Shown: positions 51,931 to 61,150, numbered from the stretch's first letter. The stretch: DNA of 64,000 nucleotides from Halovivax limisalsi (GCF_023093535.1 NZ_CP095757.1:1364001-1428000); one strand, 5' to 3'. Notes: a model not told the origin generated them from the sequence alone. Made by a program: numbers and translations.

Positions 51931-52332
51931 TCACGTCGGGTCGTACGCGACGACGTCGACCCGCTCTCGAACGGGATCGAGCAGGAGCGTCTCGTCGCCC
52001 GTCGCGAAGGGTCCGCCGGCCTCGTCGGACGCTGCGAGTAACACGGCGTCGACGAACCCGAGTTCCACGCCGTCAGCTTTCACCGATTCCTGGAGCCGTG
52101 CCGCCCGTAGCGCGGTCTCGTCGGTGATGGGAAGGACTTCGAATCCGCGCGTCGCCTCGTATACATCGTCGATCGACCCGCGGGGACGACCGTAGAGCGC
52201 TCCCATATAGGCCTCGAACACCGCGAGGCTCGGAACGGCCCACGGGTGATCCTCCCACTCTTCGAGAAACGATTTTGCGGCCGGCACCCCGTCCAGATAG
52301 TCGGCGAGCAGCGAGTTGTCGAAACAGAGCAT
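51931..52332 (-). CDS. PIN-domain toxin VapC
   Basis: 133 residues. Acidic centre: Asp5 (CFDNSLLADYL), Glu40 (AVFEAYMGAL), Asp95 (GFVDAVLLA) and Asp113 (ATGDETLL). Ribonuclease toxin of a type II pair; the antitoxin gene ends 3 bp upstream. All catalytic positions are intact, so this pair is probably active. Confidence 0.88.
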   Translation of the reverse strand: MLCFDNSLLADYLDGVPAAKSFLEEWEDHPWAVPSLAVFEAYMGALYGRPRGSIDDVYEATRGFEVLPITDETALRAARLQESVKADGVELGFVDAVLLAASDEAGGPFATGDETLLLDPVRERVDVVAYDPT

Positions 52333-52335
52333 CCC

Positions 52336-52560
52336 CTACGTCTCCTTTCGACTGGTACCGTCTCGAAGTTCGTCCTCGAACTGCGTCCGGACGGCCTCCA
52401 TCTCCTCGGCGGCCCTGGTTTCCGACAGCGCGCCGAAGCCACGCCACTTGTCGCTGGTCGTGAGGCGGGTGACGAGGTCGTCGAAGGACTCGTCAGAGCG
52501 CTTGAGATCGCGCAGTCGCTCCCAATTCTCCTCCGAGATACGAATTGTCTTGCTCGTCAT
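52336..52560 (-). CDS. VapB-type antitoxin
   Basis: 74 residues. The ribbon-helix-helix start MTSKTIRISEENWERLRDLK is followed by ESFDDLVTRLTTSDKWRGF and a charged tail that would bind VapC. The ATG at 52560 lies 17 bp from a palindrome that covers the TATA position, suggesting autorepression. Another ATG at 52587 is inside the palindrome and unlikely. Confidence 0.85.
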   Translation of the reverse strand: MTSKTIRISEENWERLRDLKRSDESFDDLVTRLTTSDKWRGFGALSETRAAEEMEAVRTQFEDELRDGTSRKET

Positions 52561-52565
52561 GCACG

Positions 52566-52588
52566 TTTGTATACGCCTTGTATACAAG
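52566..52588 (-). promoter_or_regulatory. vapB promoter/operator with paired GTATAC palindromes
   Basis: CTTGTATACAAG (52577-52588, perfect palindrome) and a second GTATACAAA (52566-52574) flank the expected TATA position 20-25 nt before the vapB start. A repressor bound here would block TBP/TFB. Confidence 0.65.
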
Positions 52589-52732
52589 ATTCTTCGGGTG
52601 CGTCCGATCGCAAGCGGATTCGTGACGGCGACGAGGAGTAGCGGACGGTCCGCGGAAACGATTAATTCGACAGGGCGGCCCGTTCAGACGCCCGGTCCGA
52701 CTGTACCGTACGCCACGGGCGTCCGTGCGCAC

Positions 52733-53953
52733 TCACTCGGCGTCAGTCTCGCCGTCGGCGACGACGTTCTCGAACGCCTGCAGAATCACGCGCTTGGTGA
52801 CGGCGCCGCGGGTCGTCCAGTGAGTCGCGTAGTCGAGCATGTCGTCGTAGATGTCGGGTTTGCAGCCGGCGGCCTTCGGGTGGCCGCCGCCGCCCACGCG
52901 GCCGGCGACCTCGTGACAGCGCTCGAACGTCTCGGTGCCGCGGATCGAGGCGCTGCCGGCGGGTTTGACGATCACCGCGGCGTCGGCGCCCCGCTCGCGC
53001 AGCCCCTCCGCGACCTCGTTCTGCGAGCACCGGCCGTACGTGACGCCGACGGTGTAGGGGCCGACGTCGTGGAACTCCGCGCGGTCGATTGCGAACTCGA
53101 TCAGGCGCTCCTTCTCGACGCGCTGCTCCGCGAGAAAGTCCTGGACCCACGCGGGAAGGTCCGCACCGTACTCGCGGACGACCTCGACGTACTCGCCGGG
53201 ATCGGCCCAGTACGCGTAGTCCGCGAGGTCGTCGCTCCGCGGATCCTCGCGGATCCAGAGGTCGTGATCCCGCGTCGCCGCCACGAGGTCGACGTGACGG
53301 TCGACGAAGGCGTACTCGAGCGAGCGCGCGACCACGTCGGCGCTACACTCGGCCTCCGAGTCGCCGACGACGAGCTCGACGCCCGCGTCGCGAACGGCGG
53401 CGGCGACGTCGTCGTCCCACTGGTGGTGGTCGAACCAGCGGACGGACGACGCGACGTTCACGGCGGCGTCGAGTTCCGCCTCGACGTACTCGTAGCGATC
53501 CGGCGCCAGGTCGCACACGAAGAGGTCGATCCCCGGCTGGGCCGTCCCCGCGACGCGGCCGAGCGCGTCCTCGACGTCGTGCGGACTCGCCGGGACGAGG
53601 ACGACCTCGTGCGGTCCCGGCTCCGGGACGTCGATCGCGTCGTCGAGCTCGGCGGCGGCGGCCGATTCGCTCTCGTCGGCAGTCCCCTCGTCGCGCGCGT
53701 CCGGTTCGTCACCGTCGGTCGGCGGGTCTGGCAGGACGAGGGCGTCGCCGTAGGCCTCGCGGAGCAGCGCCACGCAGGCGAGGCCGTCGGCGTCGGGGTC
53801 GGCCACGACGACCGCCTCGGCGTCGGCCACGGCGGCTTCGATGCGCTCGGCTTCGAGGTCGTCCTCGACGTCGTCGGGGAGAAAGAAGCCGGCGCCGGGG
53901 AGCAGGCTCCGCCGGACCGGATCGAGGTCGCTCGTGTCGAATACGTCGTCCAT
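52733..53953 (-). CDS. DHH family phosphoesterase
   Basis: 406 residues. The DHH domain has VVVADPDADGLACV (48-61) and RWFDHHQWDDD (172-182). The DHHA1 domain near the C-terminus has VGGGGHPKAAGCKP. An acidic insertion (about 78-110) is species-specific. The family hydrolyses nucleotides or short oligonucleotides (RecJ or nanoRNase type) with Mn. ATG 53953 is the first Met before the conserved N-terminus. No partners nearby. Confidence 0.88.
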   Translation of the reverse strand: MDDVFDTSDLDPVRRSLLPGAGFFLPDDVEDDLEAERIEAAVADAEAVVVADPDADGLACVALLREAYGDALVLPDPPTDGDEPDARDEGTADESESAAAAELDDAIDVPEPGPHEVVLVPASPHDVEDALGRVAGTAQPGIDLFVCDLAPDRYEYVEAELDAAVNVASSVRWFDHHQWDDDVAAAVRDAGVELVVGDSEAECSADVVARSLEYAFVDRHVDLVAATRDHDLWIREDPRSDDLADYAYWADPGEYVEVVREYGADLPAWVQDFLAEQRVEKERLIEFAIDRAEFHDVGPYTVGVTYGRCSQNEVAEGLRERGADAAVIVKPAGSASIRGTETFERCHEVAGRVGGGGHPKAAGCKPDIYDDMLDYATHWTTRGAVTKRVILQAFENVVADGETDAE

Positions 53954-54161
53954 GGACCGCGTTCGAGGGGGAGCGGGAAGAACCCGCCGATCCGTCGCGT
54001 CGATCCGGATTCGACGGTACGGCCGGCCGGTTCCGACGTCGCAGCCGACCCGGACGGAGTGATACTGATCCAACCCGAACGGACCGACGTCGCGCCCGAA
54101 ATCGACGGACCGACGCTGGTCCGACCCGGTCACCGTCGATCGAATGCGACGCCGTCGACGC

Positions 54162-54605
54162 TCACGTGGAGGCCTCGCCGTCTTCCAGCTGGCGCACGGT
54201 GAGGACGGGAACGGACGCGCTTCGAACGAGGTGCTCCGCGACGCTGCCGAGCAGCGGCCGGTGCTCGCCGTGGCGGCCGCGGGTGCCCGAGACGAGCAGG
54301 TCGGCGTCGACCTCGCGCGCGTAGCTGCGAATCTCGGTTTCCGGCCGTCCCTCCCGGATCGCCGTCGTGATCGCGGGATCGTCGGCCCGCGAGGAGAAGC
54401 GGTCAAGCGCCGCCTCCGCCTGGCTCTCGAGCGCGACGCGATACTCGTCGCGAAGCGTCTCCGGCGCCGTCTCGACCTCGGTCGTGTCGATCACGGTCAC
54501 GGCGTGGACCTCCGCGTCGAACCGGTCGGCGACGTCGAGGCCGACGTCGATCGCTCGCTGGACGCTCTCCGATCCGTCCGTCGCGACGACCACGCGGTCG
54601 AACAT
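54162..54605 (-). CDS. Universal stress protein, ATP-binding type
   Basis: 147 residues. UspA fold with MFDRVVVATDGSESVQRAID and the nucleotide motif GTRGRHGEHRPLLGSVAEHL near the end (G-x2-G-x9-G-S), complete. CTTATG 26 nt before the ATG at 54605 supports a leaderless start. It diverges from a second Usp gene across 131 bp, so the two promoters are close. Confidence 0.9.
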   Translation of the reverse strand: MFDRVVVATDGSESVQRAIDVGLDVADRFDAEVHAVTVIDTTEVETAPETLRDEYRVALESQAEAALDRFSSRADDPAITTAIREGRPETEIRSYAREVDADLLVSGTRGRHGEHRPLLGSVAEHLVRSASVPVLTVRQLEDGEAST

Positions 54606-54736
54606 GCCCGGTGCTTCGAAGCGGACCGACATAAGTCCCGCCGACGCGACCGGCGGCGGGGTCGAACGTCCACGGGTCGAACGGCCGCCGCCCGTCGGAG
54701 TGAGGTTTTTTGCCCGCGCCCGACAGACGCTGGGAC

Positions 54737-55186
54737 ATGGACGACTCCCTCGCGGTCGAGACGGTCCTGGCGCCGGTCGACGGTAGCGACGCGTCGACGT
54801 CGGCCATCGACTGTGCGATCGAACTCGCAGAGCGCTACGACGCGTCCGTCCACGCGCTGTTCGTCCTCGGTCGCGAACTGATGCTCGGCATCGACGCCGA
54901 CGCCGTCGACGAGGATACCGTCGCCGAGTCCGTCCAGACCTACCTCGCGGACGTTCGCACCCACGCCGAGCGCGAGGGCGTTCCGGTGACGTCCTCGACC
55001 GTCCACGGCTTCTCGCCGGCCCAGTTGACCCACCATCCCGGCAGCGTCGTCCTCGACGCGGCCGACGAGATCCACGCCGACTTCATCGTCCTCCCACAGA
55101 CCCGCGTCGACGAGCCCGCGACCGTCCTCGAACGGGTCGCCGAGTACGTCCTCGGCTACGCGAGCCAGCCCGTACTCTCGGTGTGA
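54737..55186 (+). CDS. Universal stress protein, degenerate nucleotide site
   Basis: 149 residues. The N-terminus TVLAPVDGSDASTSAIDCAI is typical, but the ATP loop is replaced by LPQTRVDEPATVLERVAEYV, lacking the G-x2-G-x9-G-S pattern. It probably does not bind ATP and may pair with another Usp. GGTTTTTTGCC about 28 nt upstream supports ATG 54737. Confidence 0.88.
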   Translation: MDDSLAVETVLAPVDGSDASTSAIDCAIELAERYDASVHALFVLGRELMLGIDADAVDEDTVAESVQTYLADVRTHAEREGVPVTSSTVHGFSPAQLTHHPGSVVLDAADEIHADFIVLPQTRVDEPATVLERVAEYVLGYASQPVLSV

Positions 55187-55224
55187 GATCGGTTTCGGAG
55201 GGATCGCCGGACGACTGTCAGTCG

Positions 55225-57165
55225 TTACTCGACCGACGGATCAGTCCCCGTCTCCCGATCGCGCTGGATCCGGACCGTGAGGATCTCGCCCGGTTCCAGC
55301 TCGACGTCCTCGAGCGGTTTGAGTACCCGGTCCGGACCGCCGCCGAGGACGCGAGCCGGCAGCCGCTCGCCGTCGAGTCGCCGCTCGATCGATTCGAGTC
55401 GGTCGAGCACCTCGATCGAGAGGGGCTCGGTCGGGAGCGCGTCGGCTCCTTCCGCGGACTCCCCCGGGCCCGCTCTCGAGGTCCCCACGGAGAGCGGGAT
55501 GCCACCGTCACCCACGGTAACGAAACTGGATTCGGTCTCGGCCGAAAGCCACGCCGCCACGTCGGCGCGTCCGGCCGTCTCCGCGTCCGAACGCCGCTCC
55601 GGGGCGTGCCCGCCGTCTGGATCGCCGTCCGGGACGAAGCCATCGCCCGAATCGACGGCATCGGTCTCCCCGTCGCCTCCGTCGTAGCGGATCGGAAGCG
55701 GGCTCGAACCGGGCGCGTCCGAACTGGCCGCCCCCGAACCGGCCGCCCCGCCGTAGGGATCCGCGATCGGACCGGCGAACGCTGCGGCGAGCGAATCGAG
55801 ATCGAGTCCTTCGGCCGCGAGATCGACCGGGCCGGGATCGAGCGGGGGCAGCGATTCGGCGCGTTCGACCCCGGGTTCCTGGAGCCGTTCGCGACGCCCG
55901 CTTCTGATCGAGCGGACGGCGGCTTCGCTGATCCAGGGCGGTTCGAGCCACTCGCCGTCGGCGTAGAGCCGGTGGACCGCCTCGTCGCCGCTCCCCCAGA
56001 CGAAACAGTGATCCAGATCCCGCTGAAAGCGCTTCATCGTCGACCGACCGGCGTGCTTGACGATCACCTGCTGTGGAACGAGCGCTTCGACGACGGACAG
56101 GACGGTCTCGCGCGTCGGGTGGTTGCCGAGATCGAACGTCCGCGTCGTGCAGCCGCCCCGCGGGGCGTCCGGCGGATCGCCGCCTGCCGTCTGAACGAAC
56201 AGCGCGCCCGAATCGGCCGCGATCGCGTCGAAGAGCCGCTCGGCGCTCCCGCGGGTGGGGCTCGCGGGGCCGGCGACCGTGACCGTTCCCGGTTCGAGCA
56301 CCTCGGCGGGGTCGTCGAAAACGGGCCACGGTTCGAGTCGGCCGTCCGCGAGCAGGGCGTCGAGTTCCCAGCGGTCGCCAGGGACTTCGTCGCGGAGGGC
56401 TTCGAGCAGTTTCGCGGTCTGGCCGACGACGCGGATCCGAAGCGTGCGTCCGAGGCGATCGGCGACCGCGCCCAGAACCGTGGCCAGATGGACGCCGGAG
56501 AGCGAACCGCCGGCGAGGACGACTCGCGAGCCGGCGAAGGCCCGTTCGAGGACCGTCCTGACGGCCGTCCGGAGGGTAGATTCGTACGAGTCGTTCGTCG
56601 CCACGTTGCAGAGGAGCGCGTCGACCTCGAACGGGTAGGCGGTCGGGAAGCCGGGAAATCCGCCGCAGGGACGTCGCGAGAAGTCACCGGTGACGAGCAG
56701 GTGGTGCTCGCTCGCGATGGCGCCGGCGTCGTCCGTCACCCGAACGGCAAAGCCCGTCGCACCCGGCGCGTGGCCGGCGGGGACGGGTCTGACGGCCACC
56801 TCGGGCAGGACGTCGGTCCAGTCCGCGATCGGCTCGAGCGCGTCGAGTGCATCCTCGACGGGACCGACGTTCGAGTCCTTTCGCGCCTCGGGCAGCGCCC
56901 GTTCGAGGACCGCCGCGGTCGCCGGTGCAGCGTAGACGGATGCACCGTGGACGACGTTGCGGGCGAGCGAGCGGTAGTGGTCGATGTGGGCGTGCGTGAG
57001 CAGGATCGCCGTCAGGTACTCGTCCTCGTCGAGCATGGCTTCGACGTCGACGCCGTCCCCCGCGTCGACGAGCACGCAGGCCCGCCTCCCATCAGCCGCG
57101 GTGAACCGAAGCAGCGTCGACTCGTTGCCCCGGGTGACGTTCGCGTGCTGATAGGAAATTTGCAT
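55225..57165 (-). CDS. Large MBL-fold protein with acidic linker
   Basis: 646 residues. The MBL core: LLTHAHIDHYRSLA, PAGHAPGATGF, VTGDFSRRPCGGFPG and HAGRSTMKRFQRD, comparable to beta-CASP exonuclease-like proteins but with a modified central insert. From about 440 onward comes a low-complexity acidic linker, then a C-terminal helical/beta segment (IEVLDRLESIERRLDGERLP, LEPGEILTVRIQ). CTATTTTTACC (minus, about 57187-57197), 28 nt before the ATG, fixes the start at 57165. Its substrate is unknown; nucleic acid is likely. Confidence 0.82.
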   Translation of the reverse strand: MQISYQHANVTRGNESTLLRFTAADGRRACVLVDAGDGVDVEAMLDEDEYLTAILLTHAHIDHYRSLARNVVHGASVYAAPATAAVLERALPEARKDSNVGPVEDALDALEPIADWTDVLPEVAVRPVPAGHAPGATGFAVRVTDDAGAIASEHHLLVTGDFSRRPCGGFPGFPTAYPFEVDALLCNVATNDSYESTLRTAVRTVLERAFAGSRVVLAGGSLSGVHLATVLGAVADRLGRTLRIRVVGQTAKLLEALRDEVPGDRWELDALLADGRLEPWPVFDDPAEVLEPGTVTVAGPASPTRGSAERLFDAIAADSGALFVQTAGGDPPDAPRGGCTTRTFDLGNHPTRETVLSVVEALVPQQVIVKHAGRSTMKRFQRDLDHCFVWGSGDEAVHRLYADGEWLEPPWISEAAVRSIRSGRRERLQEPGVERAESLPPLDPGPVDLAAEGLDLDSLAAAFAGPIADPYGGAAGSGAASSDAPGSSPLPIRYDGGDGETDAVDSGDGFVPDGDPDGGHAPERRSDAETAGRADVAAWLSAETESSFVTVGDGGIPLSVGTSRAGPGESAEGADALPTEPLSIEVLDRLESIERRLDGERLPARVLGGGPDRVLKPLEDVELEPGEILTVRIQRDRETGTDPSVE

Positions 57166-57433
57166 ACGTTTTCCTTCGTTCATCCACGGTAAAAATAGTA
57201 TCTATCAAAGGAATGTTAGAACGGCCCGAGGAAGAAATAAATAAATTGAAATGACCGTGGAACGGGGGTGGCGCCCCCTCCGTTGTCGAGACGGCACCGT
57301 CGGCGCTCCCGGGGCATCGTCCGGGAAGTTGGGGGCAGCGATCGTGGGACGACGCTGGCCGTGGACCGGTCGTCGGTCGCGGCACCGTCGTCGGCCGCAG
57401 AAGCGACGTCGGCACTGCCCATCGCCGACTTCC

Positions 57434-58018
57434 TCACCGCTCTCCGTCGAGGCGGATCGCCATCTCCAGGTCGAAACTCTCGCGGCCGACCGTTTCGAAG
57501 CCCGTCCGTTCGTAGAGCGTGATGGCCGCGCTGTTCCATCGTTCGACGGTGAGCCAGACGTGCTCGATTCCGCGCGTTTCGGCTTCGCCCAGCAGGTGCG
57601 CGAGCAGTTCGGTCCCCACGCCGGCGCCCTGGTACGCTCGCAGCACGAAGATCGCCAGTTCCCACTCGTGATCGCCGGGGTCGGTGCCCTCCGGATCGTC
57701 GGTGTCCGGCACCAGGACGGCGTGGCCCACGTACGGCGGGGCGTCGTCGCTCGAAACCGGCCGGACGCCGACGTTCACGCCGTCGTCGACGAGCGGCGCG
57801 AGCCACTCGCGGATGCGGTCCTCGCCGGTCGGCGGGATGCCCTGCGCGCGATCGGCCGGGTGAAAGCGGTCGTACATCGCCGTCAGCGCGTCGGTCACTG
57901 CCGCGTCGCTATCGAGGGCCTCGACCTGCATGCGTCGACCCTCGTCGTCGACGAACGTCGCCGGCGGTGCGGGAAACGGGTCGGCCGGCTCGTCCGGGTA
58001 GCGTCGTGTCAGTTGCAT
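57434..58018 (-). CDS. GNAT family N-acetyltransferase
   Basis: 194 residues. The acetyl-CoA loop is AYQGAGVGTELLAHLLGE, followed by HVWLTVERWNSAAITLYERTGFETVG, the last motif of the fold. The N-terminal half is variable. It follows a Usp gene with 2 bp between stop and start, so the two are co-transcribed. Substrate cannot be read from sequence. Confidence 0.88.
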   Translation of the reverse strand: MQLTRRYPDEPADPFPAPPATFVDDEGRRMQVEALDSDAAVTDALTAMYDRFHPADRAQGIPPTGEDRIREWLAPLVDDGVNVGVRPVSSDDAPPYVGHAVLVPDTDDPEGTDPGDHEWELAIFVLRAYQGAGVGTELLAHLLGEAETRGIEHVWLTVERWNSAAITLYERTGFETVGRESFDLEMAIRLDGER

Positions 58019-58020
58019 CG

Positions 58021-58389
58021 TCACCGCACCAGTTTGACCGTCATCGAGGCGTTGAGCAGGACGAACTCCGTGATCGGGCCGAGTCGAATCTTGCCCATCG
58101 GCGTCTCCGTCCCGCCGCCGATGACCACCTGGTCGAAGGCCTCGGACTCGGCCAGCTCGACCAGCGCGGGCCCCGGCTCGCCGTCCAGCCGTCGCACCTC
58201 GGCGTCGAGGCCGGCCGAGTCGACCGCCGACCTGGCCGTCTCGAGCATCTCGTCGGCGCTTCGCGGCGAGTCGCGGTTCTCGAGGACGGCGATCACGAGG
58301 TCGTCGCCGATCGTCGCGGCGCGATCGACCGTCTCCGCCAGGGCCCGGATCGACTCGTCGGTCCCACCGAGACCCAGCAATACGTCCAT
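58021..58389 (-). CDS. Short universal stress protein-like protein
   Basis: 122 residues. It begins MDVLLGLGGTDESIRALAET and ends QVVIGGGTETPMGKIRLGPI followed by TEFVLLNASMTVKLV, a compact UspA fold with a partial nucleotide loop. The AAATATTTT box (58414-58422, minus), 29 nt upstream, supports the ATG at 58389. A frame to 58626 is open but crosses an intergenic tandem repeat and lies upstream of the promoter. Confidence 0.82.
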   Translation of the reverse strand: MDVLLGLGGTDESIRALAETVDRAATIGDDLVIAVLENRDSPRSADEMLETARSAVDSAGLDAEVRRLDGEPGPALVELAESEAFDQVVIGGGTETPMGKIRLGPITEFVLLNASMTVKLVR

Positions 58390-58493
58390 ACCGTCCGTTC
58401 GCCCGAGACCGGGAAAATATTTGTGGAGCGACCGATCGATCCGTCCGCCCTGCTCGCACGTCGACGGGCGGGCGGTCCCTGGCCCGACGCCGA

Positions 58494-58625
58494 TCACGCC
58501 GCGAGGCGGTGGCGGGACCGTAGTCCTCGCGCCAAGAAGCGATGCCGGGATCGTAGTCCGTGCGCTACGAGGCGGTGCCGGGTGTGTACCTATCACGCTC
58601 CGAGACGGTGTCGGAACCGCGCTCA
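58494..58625. repeat. Four imperfect 33-bp tandem repeats
   Basis: Four 33-bp units fill the space directly before the lipoprotein stop codon. The conserved core is GAGGCGGTGSCGGG-like with GTAGTCC at the end of units 1 and 2. The period preserves reading frame (11 codons). A possible fifth, more decayed unit lies at 58461-58493. Confidence 0.7.
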
Positions 58626-59840
58626 TCAGTCGACGAGATCGAACGCGACGGCGATCGAGTCGGCCCCCTCGACCGACCAGAACCGGAAGCGATACCGGCC
58701 CGTCTGGAGGTCGGGACAGACCGACAGCTCGCCGGCTCGCACCGAGTCGGCGACGACGCCCGACTCGTCGAACGCGAACGACCACTCGTACCCGTCGCCC
58801 GGCTGGTGAGCGTAGGCCTCGTCGGTGTACCCGAACCCGTCACCGTCGGCGACCCCCCGCACGTCCTGCCAGCCCGCGGCCGTTTGCACCTCGAAGTTGT
58901 ACTTCGCGGCGTTCCCGGCGTGTAGTTCCCGGTTCGAGACGTTTCGCAGGACGATCTCGACCGCGTCGCCGCGCTCGAACGCGAGGGCATCGTCGGCGTC
59001 CGCGTCGGAGGAATCGACCGCGGGGTTCACGACCCGCATCGCGTACAGCGGCCGGCCGTCCTCGTCGACGGTCTCGCCGTACACTGTCTCGTCGTCGCCC
59101 GTGGACGGCAATCGCTCGAACGTCTCGTCCGGACACGACAGCGCGTCGGGGATTGCAGGCGGATCGCCGGAGGGCCGGACGAATCCGGGCAGGTCCGACG
59201 GCGAGACGATCCCGCGGACCGAGTTCTCGGTGCTCGCCTCGCCCCAACCGTCGACGATCTCGAACTGCGCGATCGACGGGAGGTCGGCGTCGCCATCGTC
59301 GGGCGTAATCCGGACGACGGCGGCCGGATAGCTGATCAACTGGCCGCAGGCCTCGTTCGCCCCGCTCGTATCGATCGCTTCGACGGTGCCCGCGATGACC
59401 TCGCGCTCCCCGCCGAGGCGATCGATCGTCGCGGTCTCGACGCGCACGTCGGCGACGGCGACCTCGGTGTAGCAGGTGTTCGGAGCGACGGTCTCGACGT
59501 AGCAGACGACCGAACTGTCGAAGTCTGTCGCTTCGAGCCACGACCGCAGGTCGTCCCGTCGCTCCGAGGACCCGCCACCCTCGAACCGGCCGTGCCACGG
59601 TCTGTCTCTCGACGAGTCGACCACCGTCACCGCACCGCGCCGGTCGTCGTCGCGATACCAGATCGGTCGCTCCCCCGTCGCGCCAAGCTGGAAGACGTCG
59701 ACCGTCAGATCGCTCCCGTCGCCCCCGTCATCGCCACCGTCGCCGCTTCCGGACGAGAAGTCGCTCAAACAGCCGGCGAGCGAGACGCCGAGACCGCCGG
59801 CACCGTAGCGGAGGACGGATCGTCGATCGAGCGCGTTCAT
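58626..59840 (-). CDS. Secreted lipoprotein with C-terminal Ig-like (BsuPI-like) domain
   Basis: 404 residues. MNALDRRSVLRYGAGGLGVS and the lipobox LAGC (Cys24) are followed by a Gly/Asp spacer, a middle domain with several Cys (VVCYVETVAPNTCYTEVAVA, EACGQLISYPAAVV) and a C-terminal beta domain (AVEIVLRNVSNRELHAGNAA, GYEWSFAFDE, GRYRFRFWSV) like BsuPI-type Ig folds. It is anchored outside the cell. Role unknown. The stop is directly followed by the repeat array. Confidence 0.8.
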   Translation of the reverse strand: MNALDRRSVLRYGAGGLGVSLAGCLSDFSSGSGDGGDDGGDGSDLTVDVFQLGATGERPIWYRDDDRRGAVTVVDSSRDRPWHGRFEGGGSSERRDDLRSWLEATDFDSSVVCYVETVAPNTCYTEVAVADVRVETATIDRLGGEREVIAGTVEAIDTSGANEACGQLISYPAAVVRITPDDGDADLPSIAQFEIVDGWGEASTENSVRGIVSPSDLPGFVRPSGDPPAIPDALSCPDETFERLPSTGDDETVYGETVDEDGRPLYAMRVVNPAVDSSDADADDALAFERGDAVEIVLRNVSNRELHAGNAAKYNFEVQTAAGWQDVRGVADGDGFGYTDEAYAHQPGDGYEWSFAFDESGVVADSVRAGELSVCPDLQTGRYRFRFWSVEGADSIAVAFDLVD

Positions 59841-60024
59841 AGCACCACGTACGTCCCCGGCACTTATCTCGCCTTCTCACGGTGAAAGACTCGTTGTACC
59901 TACGGCAACCCGCGCAGATCGCTCTCTGCGGTGTTATTCTGTCGACGTGCTATTGATTGAACGCCAACAAATATCGATTTCAGGAATCGCTTTTCCGGGT
60001 GTCGGACCACAGTTCGAACGTCGC

Positions 60025-60627
60025 ATGACCGACTACGAACTGCCACCGCTGCCGTACGACTACGACGCACTGGAACCGCACCTCTCCGAACAGGTCCTGA
60101 CCTGGCACCACGACACCCACCACCAGGGCTACGTCGACGGCTGGAACGCCGCCGACGAAACCCTGGCCGAAAACCGCGAATCGGGTGACGTCTCCGATTC
60201 CTCCGGCGCGATCCGAAACGTGACTCACAACGGGTCGGGCCACATCCTGCACGACCTCTTCTGGCAGAACATGTCCCCCGAGGGCGGCGATGAGCCCGCT
60301 GGCGCCCTGGCGGATCGCATCGCGGCCGATTTCGGCTCGTACGAGGCCTGGAAGGCCGAGTTCGAGGCCGCGGCCGGCGACGCGGGCGGCTGGGCGCTGC
60401 TCGTCTACGACAGCTTCTCGAACCAGCTCCGCAACGTCGTCGTAGACAAGCACGACCAGGGAGCCCTCTGGGGTGCGCACCCGATCCTCGCTCTGGACGT
60501 CTGGGAACACTCCTACTACTACGATTACGGTCCCGCTCGCGGCGACTTCGTCGACGCCTTCTTCGCCGTCGTCGACTGGGACGAGCCGGCGCGGCGCTAC
60601 GACCAGGCCGTCGACCGGTTCGAATAA
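60025..60627 (+). CDS. sod: Superoxide dismutase (Mn/Fe family)
   Basis: 200 residues. Metal ligands fit the family: His in LTWHHDTHHQGYVDG (about 28), His76 in ILHDLFWQN, and Asp/His in LDVWEHSYYYDY (about 160-164). It converts superoxide to hydrogen peroxide and oxygen in the cytoplasm; haloarchaeal members use Mn. ATG 60025 precedes the conserved YELPPLPYDYDALEPHL. The 184-bp region upstream has an AT-rich CAAATATCG at about 59969. Confidence 0.95.
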   Translation: MTDYELPPLPYDYDALEPHLSEQVLTWHHDTHHQGYVDGWNAADETLAENRESGDVSDSSGAIRNVTHNGSGHILHDLFWQNMSPEGGDEPAGALADRIAADFGSYEAWKAEFEAAAGDAGGWALLVYDSFSNQLRNVVVDKHDQGALWGAHPILALDVWEHSYYYDYGPARGDFVDAFFAVVDWDEPARRYDQAVDRFE

Positions 60628-60727
60628 CGCTTCGGCTCGGAGAGCGCGCGATCGGGCGACGCTGACTTGTTTGCGACCGGACCAGCACTGAGACAGCTGC
60701 CATCGGACCGGCGCTGAGACACTCGCG

Positions 60728-60734
60728 TTTTTAT
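60728..60734 (+). promoter_or_regulatory. Promoter of the SHOCT gene
   Basis: TTTTTAT centred 27 nt before the ATG at 60758; a leaderless-type promoter. Confidence 0.55.
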
Positions 60735-60757
60735 GCCAGGGGCTTGAAGGGTCGACT

Positions 60758-61150
60758 ATGGGTTCGACGGACGACGGCGGCGAGTTCAGCCTGATGGAAC
60801 TGTTCGTCGTCAAGTTCGTTCTCGCGGACGTCATCATCATCGCCGCTCTGGTCTTTGCCGGCCCGCTCTACGCGCTGGCCATCACGGCGCTGCTCGTGCT
60901 GAGCGTCGTCCTCGTCTGGTATCTCACCGAGCACGTCGGGTCGAGCGACGAGACGGCGGTCGACGAGGCCGAGCGGACGGCGGCCGCGATCGAGGCGGTC
61001 GATCCGGTGACGACGCTCCAGGAGCGCTACGCCAGCGGCGACCTCTCGGAGGACGAGTTCGAGCGCCGCCTCGATCGGCTGCTGGACGCCGACGAGCGCG
61101 CCGCCGACGCCGACGTAGAGACGAAGCAACTCTCACTCGAACGCGAGTAG
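60758..61150 (+). CDS. SHOCT-domain two-TM membrane protein
   Basis: 130 residues. Two TM segments (FVVKFVLADVIIIAALVFAG, LYALAITALLVLSVVLVWYL), then a SHOCT motif near the C-terminus (TLQERYASGDLSEDEFERRL). Such proteins are short membrane regulators or oligomerisation adaptors; no activity is known. The start is fixed by the promoter 27 nt upstream. Confidence 0.85.
   Translation: MGSTDDGGEFSLMELFVVKFVLADVIIIAALVFAGPLYALAITALLVLSVVLVWYLTEHVGSSDETAVDEAERTAAAIEAVDPVTTLQERYASGDLSEDEFERRLDRLLDADERAADADVETKQLSLERE

Noticed and set aside
58390-58626. N-terminal extension of the Usp gene through the 33-bp repeats
   Set aside because: An AAATATTTT box sits 29 nt before the ATG at 58389, so transcription should start after the repeats.
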